NCBI RefSeq assembly: GCF_028331445.1
Contig: NZ_JAQMHX010000007.1
Location: forward strand, 186,001-250,000
Source: Candidatus Phyllobacterium onerii
Lineage (GTDB): Bacteria > Pseudomonadota > Alphaproteobacteria > Rhizobiales > Rhizobiaceae
Length of the DNA: 64,000 nucleotides
Direction: 5' to 3'
This document shows positions 57,612-64,000 of the stretch, one piece after another (position 1 is the stretch's first letter; every line of letters begins with the position of its first letter). The notes under the pieces were generated by a model. It saw only the letters and a list, made by a program, of their open reading frames with translations, had not been told where the DNA came from and made no database searches. A program made the position numbers and the translations under genes.

Positions 57612-59225
57612 TTATTCCGCAGCGACCGGCGTATGCGGAGCTGCCGCCCTGACGTCACCGTCAACGTGGCCCTCGAACTTGCCAAAGTTGCGAATAAACA
57701 TATCAACCAGCTTTGTTGCCTGGGCATCATAGCCAGGCTTATCCGCCCAGGTCGAGCGGGGATCGAGGATCGCATCATCTACCCCTGGCACCGCAACAGG
57801 GACTGCGAAACCGAAATTCGGGTCCGTCCGGAACTGCGCGTTCTTTAGCGAACCGTCGAGCGCCGCTGCAAGTAGCGCCCGCGTTACCTTGATGGGCATG
57901 CGCTTGCCTATGCCATGAGCACCACCGGTCCAGCCTGTGTTTACCAGCCAGCAATCAACGTTGTGATCGGCGATTAGCTGCCGCAGCAGATTGCCATATT
58001 CCGACGGATGACGCGGCATGAAAGGCGAACCGAAACACGTCGAGAACGTTGCCTCGGGTTCGGTCACACCGCGCTCCGTACCGGCGACTTTTGCGGTGTA
58101 GCCGGAGAGGAAGTGATACATCGCCTGTGCCGGCGTAAGTTTGGCGATGGGCGGCATGACGCCGAAAGCATCCGCGGTCAACATGATGATGTTCTTCGGA
58201 TGGCTTGCCTTGCCCGTCTTCGATGCATTCGGGATGAAGTCGAGAGGATATGCGCAGCGCGTATTTTCCGTCAGTGAACCATCGTTGAAATCCGGCTCCC
58301 GGTTTTCATCGAGAACGACATTTTCAAGCACAGTGCCGAAACGCTGGGTCGTCGCGTAGATTTCGGGTTCCGCCTCAGCGGAAAGGCGAATGGTCTTGGC
58401 GTAGCAACCGCCTTCGAAATTGAAAACACCGTGCTGGCCCCAGCCATGCTCATCATCGCCGATCAGTGTACGGCTAGGATCAGCGGAGAGCGTGGTCTTG
58501 CCCGTACCCGATAGACCGAAAAAGACGGCAGTATCGCCGTCCGGGCCCTCATTGGCCGAACAATGCATCGGCATGACGCCCTTGGCGGGGAGAATATAGT
58601 TGAGCGCCGTGAAGACGGACTTTTTCATCTCACCGGCATAGGCCGAGCCTCCAATCAGCACGATCATGCGATTGAGATCGACAGCGATTACCGTTTCCGA
58701 GCGCGTGCCATGCCTTGCGGGATCGGCGCGGAAGGACGGAAGGTCGATGATCGTCATCTGCGGCACGAAATCAGGCAGGGCGGCACGATCCGGGCGGATC
58801 AGCAAATTGCGGATGAACAGTGAATGCCAGGCAAATTCAGTGACGACGCGCGTGTTGAGTCTGTACTCTTCATCGGCGCCGCCGATGAGATCCTGGACAA
58901 ACAGTTCCTTGCCCTTTGCCTGCTCAATAAAATCTGCATAGAGCAGCTCAAATGCCTCAGGTGACATTGGCGCGTTATTGTCCCACCAGACGTGAGCGTC
59001 GGTTGACGTGTCGCGCACGACGAATTTGTCCTTTGGCGAGCGCCCGGTATGTTGGCCGGTACGAGCAACAAGCGCACCTTGCGCCGTCAGCTCCGCTTCG
59101 CCTCTGCGCAAGGTCTCCTCGTAGAGTTCCGCGGCTCCCAAATTATAATAGACCGCCGAAACATCCTTCAAGCCTGAGGTGCCGAGCGCGATCGTCGCGT
59201 TGTGAATACCGGTCTCTCTAGTCAT
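57612..59225 (-). CDS. pckA: phosphoenolpyruvate carboxykinase (ATP)
   Basis: 537 residues. The kinase loop is [11 protein letters not shown], followed by DDEHGW and [11 protein letters not shown], with RSPKDKF near the N-terminus: all ATP-type PEPCK signatures. It makes PEP from oxaloacetate in gluconeogenesis. Divergent from chvI; in Brucella the BvrR/BvrS system (the same two-component system) controls pckA, consistent with this arrangement. Confidence 0.96.
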   Translation of the reverse strand: MTRETGIHNATIALGTSGLKDVSAVYYNLGAAELYEETLRRGEAELTAQGALVARTGQHTGRSPKDKFVVRDTSTDAHVWWDNNAPMSPEAFELLYADFIEQAKGKELFVQDLIGGADEEYRLNTRVVTEFAWHSLFIRNLLIRPDRAALPDFVPQMTIIDLPSFRADPARHGTRSETVIAVDLNRMIVLIGGSAYAGEMKKSVFTALNYILPAKGVMPMHCSANEGPDGDTAVFFGLSGTGKTTLSADPSRTLIGDDEHGWGQHGVFNFEGGCYAKTIRLSAEAEPEIYATTQRFGTVLENVVLDENREPDFNDGSLTENTRCAYPLDFIPNASKTGKASHPKNIIMLTADAFGVMPPIAKLTPAQAMYHFLSGYTAKVAGTERGVTEPEATFSTCFGSPFMPRHPSEYGNLLRQLIADHNVDCWLVNTGWTGGAHGIGKRMPIKVTRALLAAALDGSLKNAQFRTDPNFGFAVPVAVPGVDDAILDPRSTWADKPGYDAQATKLVDMFIRNFGKFEGHVDGDVRAAAPHTPVAAE

Positions 59226-59532
59226 GTGTCCGCCATTGTTTAAGAATGCGTTGAGGGGTCAAGTTAACACGTGCTGCTTCCTGCATCTTCCAGCATGAAT
59301 GCGGCTACCCATGCTCAAAAGCAGAAATACTGAATAGTATCAAATGTTTAATCGATTTAAAGAATTTAAATTTTTTTAAATCGTTTTAGATAACGGAAAT
59401 TTTGGCCATCCTTCCGTAAGCGTAAAAGCAGGTGAATCCTGCAGGGATGACACGACTAGCGATCTGTGCCACATTTTGTACCTAATTTGTCCGGCACAAG
59501 CACAGTTGTTTTGATGACATGAAAGGCAGGGC
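59226..59532. other. 307-base divergent control region between pckA and chvI
   Basis: No gene seen. It contains an AT-rich inverted repeat, CGATTTAAA/TTTAAATCG (59353-59361 and 59375-59383), and a smaller one, GCAGG/CCTGC (59428-59442). These are plausible binding sites for a regulator of either promoter. Confidence 0.5.
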
Positions 59533-60252
59533 ATGAGGGAAGTACCCGCAATGCAGACTATTGCGCTCGTCGACGACGATCGCAACATTCTGACATCCGT
59601 ATCGATCGCGCTTGAATCGGAGGGCTATCGTGTCGAAACCTATACAGACGGTGCCTCTGCACTCGATGGTTTGATGGCCCGTCCGCCGAATCTCGCCATT
59701 TTCGACATCAAGATGCCGCGCATGGATGGGATGGAACTTCTGCGTCGTCTGCGACAGAAGTCCGACTTGCCGGTCATTTTCCTGACCTCCAAAGACGATG
59801 AAATTGACGAATTGTTCGGGCTCAAGATGGGTGCCGATGACTTCATCACCAAGCCGTTTTCGCAGCGCCTCCTTGTCGAGCGGGTAAAGGCGGTCCTGCG
59901 CCGTGTCGCGGCGAGGGAAAGCGCAGCAAAGCCCGGCAGCCCCCAGACGAAATCGCTTGAGCGCGGCCAGCTTGTCATGGACCAAGAGCGTCACACTTGC
60001 ACGTGGATGGGTGAACCGGTGACGTTGACCGTGACCGAATTTCTGATCCTTCACTCGCTGGCCCAGCGCCCAGGCGTCGTCAAAAGCCGTGATGCGTTGA
60101 TGGATGCAGCCTATGACGAGCAGGTTTATGTGGACGATCGCACCATCGACAGTCACATCAAGCGCCTGCGCAAGAAGTTCAAGGTCGTCGACGATGATTT
60201 CGACATGATCGAGACGCTTTACGGCGTTGGCTATCGCTTCCGCGAAACCTGA
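59533..60252 (+). CDS. chvI: response regulator ChvI (BvrR)
   Basis: 239 residues: a receiver domain with Asp-Asp pair in VDDDRNIL and phospho-Asp58 in [12 protein letters not shown], Lys in TSKDD and KPFSQR, then an OmpR-type winged helix ending [10 protein letters not shown]. With ChvG it senses acid or envelope stress and controls surface, motility and metabolic genes; in Brucella it is needed for virulence and in rhizobia for symbiosis. A start at 59551 is also possible. Confidence 0.94.
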   Translation: MREVPAMQTIALVDDDRNILTSVSIALESEGYRVETYTDGASALDGLMARPPNLAIFDIKMPRMDGMELLRRLRQKSDLPVIFLTSKDDEIDELFGLKMGADDFITKPFSQRLLVERVKAVLRRVAARESAAKPGSPQTKSLERGQLVMDQERHTCTWMGEPVTLTVTEFLILHSLAQRPGVVKSRDALMDAAYDEQVYVDDRTIDSHIKRLRKKFKVVDDDFDMIETLYGVGYRFRET

Positions 60253-60396
60253 TCACCAGACTGGTTCCTCTCAAGGGGACTTCAGTGCGAAAACGTACCT
60301 GCGCTTTCAAAGCTACGTGATCCGCTGTAAAACAAGGTTGTCTCGTCGCTGCATGAATGCGATGAGCCAACCGAATCATGATGTTCTGAGGCAAAG

Positions 60397-62184
60397 ATGG
60401 TAGCCGAACTGCAAGGCGGCAATATCACGCGCAAAAGCGCCGTTATGCGCCGCAAGCGTTCGCTGGCTTTGCGCCGTTTTTTTCGTCCGCTGAACCGCGT
60501 CTTTGGCAACTATCTGTTCTCAAGCCTGACCAGGCGCATTCTTTTTCTCAATCTGGCCGGTCTTGCTGTGCTTCTGTCCGGCATCATGTACCTCAATCAG
60601 TTCCGCGACGGATTGATCGATGCTCGCGTTGAGAGCCTGATGACGCAGGGCGAGATCATCGCTGGTGCCATAGCGTCATCGGCAACGGTCGATACGAATT
60701 CCATTGCCATCGATCCTGAGAAGTTGCTGGAATTGCAGGCTGGTCAGAGCATTACGCCGTCACCCGACGTTCTGGACAATCTCGATTTCCCCATCAATCC
60801 GGAGCGCGTGGCGCCAGTTCTGCGCAGGCTCATTTCACCCACGCGTACGCGTGCTCGCATCTATGACCGGGATTCCAATCTCCTGCTGGATTCCCGCCAT
60901 CTTTATTCGCGCGGCCAGGTTTTGCGGTATGAACTTCCGCCGATCGATGGCGAGGAGCCGAGTTTTTTCGAACGCCTGACGAATCGGATGACACGGCTTT
61001 TGCGCCGTAGCGACCTACCGGTTTATCAGGAACAGCCTGGTGGCAATGGATCCTCTTATCCCGAAATCATGAAGGCGCTGACCGGTTCGCCGGCAACCGT
61101 TGTTCGTATGACCGAAAAAGGAGAGCAGATCGTCTCGGTCGCAGTGCCGATCCAGCGGTTTCGTGCCGTGCTCGGCGTGCTGCTTCTTTCCACCGAAGGC
61201 GGTGACATCGACAAGATCGTTCAAGGCGAACGTTATGCGATCATCCGCGTATTTACGGTTGCCGCGCTGGTCATGGCTATTTTGTCGCTCTTCTTAGCGT
61301 CGACAATTGCCAATCCGCTTCGGCGTCTCGCTGCCGCTGCCGATCGCGTCCGGCACGGGGTGAAGAATCGCGAGGAAATACCGGATTTTTCCGAGCGGCA
61401 AGACGAAATCGGCCACCTTTCGACATCGATCCGCGACATGACCAACGCTCTTTATGCCCGCATCGAATCGATTGAGAGTTTTGCCGCCGACGTGAGTCAC
61501 GAACTCAAAAATCCACTAACTTCGTTGCGAAGCGCCGTAGAGACGTTGCCGCTTGCCAGAAACGAAGAGTCGAAGAAACGGCTCATGGATGTGATACAAC
61601 ATGATGTGCGCCGCCTCGATCGCCTGATCACCGATATCTCTGACGCCTCGCGACTGGACGCTGAATTGGCTCGCGAGGATTCCGAGCACGTCGATCTCAA
61701 ATATCTGTTGGGCAACCTCGTGACGGCCGCGCGCGAGGTCCGGCGAAACAAGAAGGACACCCGTATCGAATTGGTAGTCGGTAAGTTGCCGAACAACAGG
61801 AAGGGTTTCTTTGTCGCCGGCCATGATCTGCGGCTCGGCCAGGTCGTCTCCAATCTGATCGAAAATGCGCGGTCGTTCGTTCCCGTCGAGGACGGCGTTA
61901 TCACGGTGACGCTGGAGCATATGGGTGACCGCATCAGAATTACCGTCGAGGACAACGGGCCAGGTATCCGGGTAGAACAGATCGACCGGATTTTCGAACG
62001 GTTTTATACGGATCGGCCGTCCGGAGAGGCCTTCGGCCAGAACTCGGGGCTGGGATTATCCATCAGCCGTCAGATAATCGAGGCCCACGGTGGCACGTTG
62101 AATGCCGAGAACATCATCGACCCTAAAGACCCCGGCAATTATCTCGGTGCGAAGTTCATCGCCATTATTCCAGTCGAGGTGTGA
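60397..62184 (+). CDS. chvG: sensor histidine kinase ChvG (BvrS)
   Basis: 595 residues: a basic N-terminus, a first membrane segment (about 46-66), a periplasmic domain of about 220 residues, a second segment (about 285-305), HAMP, H-box with His368 in DVSHELKNPLTSL, and ATPase motifs NLIENA, DNGPGIR and GLGLSIS. In S. meliloti its periplasmic partner ExoR inhibits it; exoR is not in this window. It is separated from chvI by 144 bases. Confidence 0.94.
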   Translation: MVAELQGGNITRKSAVMRRKRSLALRRFFRPLNRVFGNYLFSSLTRRILFLNLAGLAVLLSGIMYLNQFRDGLIDARVESLMTQGEIIAGAIASSATVDTNSIAIDPEKLLELQAGQSITPSPDVLDNLDFPINPERVAPVLRRLISPTRTRARIYDRDSNLLLDSRHLYSRGQVLRYELPPIDGEEPSFFERLTNRMTRLLRRSDLPVYQEQPGGNGSSYPEIMKALTGSPATVVRMTEKGEQIVSVAVPIQRFRAVLGVLLLSTEGGDIDKIVQGERYAIIRVFTVAALVMAILSLFLASTIANPLRRLAAAADRVRHGVKNREEIPDFSERQDEIGHLSTSIRDMTNALYARIESIESFAADVSHELKNPLTSLRSAVETLPLARNEESKKRLMDVIQHDVRRLDRLITDISDASRLDAELAREDSEHVDLKYLLGNLVTAAREVRRNKKDTRIELVVGKLPNNRKGFFVAGHDLRLGQVVSNLIENARSFVPVEDGVITVTLEHMGDRIRITVEDNGPGIRVEQIDRIFERFYTDRPSGEAFGQNSGLGLSISRQIIEAHGGTLNAENIIDPKDPGNYLGAKFIAIIPVEV

Positions 62185-62642
62185 TGGTTGTCGAGCCGGA
62201 CGGGCATGTGCACGCGACTGCGGTCCTCGTCGGAGATCGCGGCATCCTGATTTCGGGCCCCTCAGGATCGGGAAAATCATCGATTGCCAATGAACTGATG
62301 CGTCGAGCGGCTGGCAGAGGCGCATTTGCCGCTCTGATTTGCGATGATCAGTGTCTTTTGCAAGCCATGTCCGGCCGCTTGATTTGCGCGGCGCCTGCCT
62401 CGTTGCGGGGCGGGCTGGAGGTACGTGGCTCAGGCTTGCATACGCTTGATTTTGAGACTTACGGGGTGGTCCATCTTGCCGTTGAACTTGCCAAGCCCGA
62501 GCAAGCCATTCGATTTGCGAGTGACGCCAGGATCGTGCTCGAAGGCGTCGCCATCCCACATCTAATTCTCCCTGAACGGGAGGTGGAAGCCGCTTGCCGG
62601 GCCGTGGAGGCAAGGCTTTTCCAGGCGTTTTGGAAGAAATAG
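62181..62642 (+). CDS. hprK: HPr kinase/phosphorylase, short alphaproteobacterial form
   Basis: 153 residues, only the C-terminal kinase half of Gram-positive HprK: P-loop GPSGSGKSS (about 26-34) and a C-terminal LPEREVEAAC block. It phosphorylates a serine of HPr. Starts at GTG 62181 or ATG 62184 both overlap the chvG stop. Its place after chvG suggests PTS signalling is tied to envelope sensing, as noted in Brucella. Confidence 0.9.
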   Translation: MMVVEPDGHVHATAVLVGDRGILISGPSGSGKSSIANELMRRAAGRGAFAALICDDQCLLQAMSGRLICAAPASLRGGLEVRGSGLHTLDFETYGVVHLAVELAKPEQAIRFASDARIVLEGVAIPHLILPEREVEAACRAVEARLFQAFWKK

Positions 62643-62826
62643 GCTAACTGATTCAAATGGTTGCAATGCTGCACTGCGATAAAATGACTGACTGTCTTGC
62701 TTAGGCCATTTTTCCGCTTGCCTTCACGATTCGTCCTGCCAAAATGCGACACCTGCCAAACGGGGCATTCAATGCGCAGTAAAAAGCCCAAACCCAAGGG
62801 GCTGGCGCGACAGGAGCAGTTTCAGA

Positions 62827-63228
62827 ATGATCGGACTCGTGCTTGTGACGCACGGAAGACTGGCTGAAGAATTTCATCATGCCGTGGAGCATGTGGTCGG
62901 CCAGCAGGAATATTTGGAAACCGTCTCGATCGGTGCGGATGACGATATGGAGCAGCGGCGGCGTGACATTGTCGATGCTGTTGCCCGTGCCGACAACGGT
63001 TCGGGCGTTATTATCCTGACAGATATGTTTGGTGGTACGCCTTCAAACCTGGCCATCTCGGTGATGGAATCGGGACGGATCGAAGTCATTGCCGGGGTTA
63101 ATTTGCCAATGCTCATCAAGCTATCCAGTGTGCGCGTCACCAACGACATGGCAGCTGCATTACGCGAAGGTCAGGATGCCGGACGGAAGTATATCAATGT
63201 GGCCAGTCAGGTGCTGACAGCCAAATAG
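62827..63228 (+). CDS. PTS EIIA component, mannose (ManX) type
   Basis: 133 residues. His9 in LVTHG is the phosphorylation site and DMFGGTPSNLAI is the family block. In Rhizobiales this EIIA works in a regulatory, not sugar-transporting, phosphotransfer chain; no EIIB or EIIC genes are here. It is 184 bases after hprK. Confidence 0.92.
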   Translation: MIGLVLVTHGRLAEEFHHAVEHVVGQQEYLETVSIGADDDMEQRRRDIVDAVARADNGSGVIILTDMFGGTPSNLAISVMESGRIEVIAGVNLPMLIKLSSVRVTNDMAAALREGQDAGRKYINVASQVLTAK

Positions 63229-63252
63229 GGCTTATGCTCAAAGAGGAAATAG

Positions 63253-63567
63253 ATGCGCCTGACTGCCGAAACAACCGGTACGTTTGACCCGGATAACGCA
63301 CTTGTCGAGGAATTCGAGATCGTCAACCGGCGTGGTCTACACGCACGCGCGTCTGCCAAGTTCGTCCAACTCGTCGATGGCTACGACGTGCATGTCCGCG
63401 TCGAAAAGGATGGAATGACCGTCGGTGGCACTTCGATCATGGGTCTGATGATGCTTGCTGCGTCTCCTGGCTGCTGCATCAAGGTCAGCGCCTCCGGTGT
63501 ACAGGCGCGCGAACTGATGAAGGCGCTGGGCACGCTCATTGCCGACAAGTTCGGCGAAGAAGCCTGA
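63253..63567 (+). CDS. ptsH: phosphocarrier protein HPr
   Basis: 104 residues, slightly long because of an acidic N-terminal extension of about 15. His30 in RRGLHARASAKF is the EI-dependent site, and Ser61 in GGTSIMGLM is the HprK-dependent site, so both regulatory phosphorylations are possible. It is 24 bases after the EIIA gene. EI (PtsP-type) must be encoded elsewhere. Confidence 0.94.
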   Translation: MRLTAETTGTFDPDNALVEEFEIVNRRGLHARASAKFVQLVDGYDVHVRVEKDGMTVGGTSIMGLMMLAASPGCCIKVSASGVQARELMKALGTLIADKFGEEA

Positions 63568-63602
63568 TTGATGCAACTCCCATTGTCGAATCATATGCAC
63601 GC

Positions 63603-63618
63603 ATAAGGATTTCTTTAT
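63603..63618. promoter_or_regulatory. candidate SahR-type operator upstream of ahcY
   Basis: ATAAGGATTTCTTTAT is an imperfect palindrome that matches 14 of 16 bases of ATAAAGATATCTTTAT, which I recall as the site inferred for the ArsR-family SAH-responsive regulator SahR in Rhizobiales. It lies about 100 bases before the ahcY start. The consensus is from memory and unchecked. Confidence 0.5.
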
Positions 63619-63642
63619 ATCCCATTGTGCGGCGGGGTCTAA

Positions 63643-64000
<358 letters not shown>

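Overview
This is a 64 kb piece of an alphaproteobacterial main chromosome, most likely from the Rhizobiales (Hyphomicrobiales), in the Brucella / Ochrobactrum / Phyllobacterium / Mesorhizobium group. The assignment rests on the ChvG/ChvI (BvrS/BvrR) two-component system next to pckA, a short HprK with ManX-type EIIA and HPr, an IalB-family secreted protein, a DUF1402 protein, and the hemE / ppsR origin neighbourhood with parAB, rsmG, mnmG and mnmE. It is inference from protein families and gene order; no database was searched. Almost everything looks like conserved core genome. I see no prophage, insertion sequence, CRISPR array or integron.

Layout. 1-16 kb: a Bax-inhibitor-1 membrane protein (cut by the window edge) with a ybhL-type RNA leader; an ABC exporter pair next to a GDSL esterase; thpR, a low-molecular-weight phosphatase, a YkvA protein, IalB, rlmN, LysE, argG, an M3 peptidase, a hydrolase and the ohr/ohrR peroxide module. 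15.6-25.9 kb: asd behind a Thr/Lys-rich small ORF and two hairpins, an MHS transporter with a large inserted domain, leuB and leuD, a CitE-like lyase, and small proteostasis proteins (LON-domain protein, CnoX, prolyl-tRNA editing). 26-43 kb: the chromosome origin region, with tRNA-Gly, holA, parB, parA, rsmG, mnmG, mnmE, a frameshifted thioredoxin-domain gene (yyaL), rho, hemJ, hemE, the probable oriC at about 38.9-39.3 kb, then ppsR, maf, aroE, coaE and dnaQ. Genes on both sides of oriC mostly point away from it, as expected for bidirectional replication. Four parS-like sites (29.7, 31.7, 32.4 and 45.2 kb) flank it.

43-64 kb: secB, fxsA, a Tim44/MltA/Smr/HTH operon, a DUF1402 protein, hslV and hslU with an acetyltransferase gene between them, the hisB-DUF2628-hisHAFE-coaA operon, alkB, a BON-LysM protein, arfB, pckA diverging from chvI-chvG-hprK-EIIA-ptsH, and the start of ahcY behind a probable SAH-regulator operator.

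How the genes work together. The origin block combines replication (oriC, dnaQ, holA), segregation (ParAB and parS), tRNA/rRNA modification (MnmE, MnmG, RsmG) and heme synthesis. The right end joins envelope sensing (ChvG/ChvI) to carbon control (HprK, EIIA, HPr, PckA). The most novel candidate is the asd leader: a short ORF ending in a run of Thr and Lys codons, followed by two hairpins, ahead of the gene for a shared step in Lys, Thr and Met synthesis. This would fit translation-coupled attenuation and is untested.
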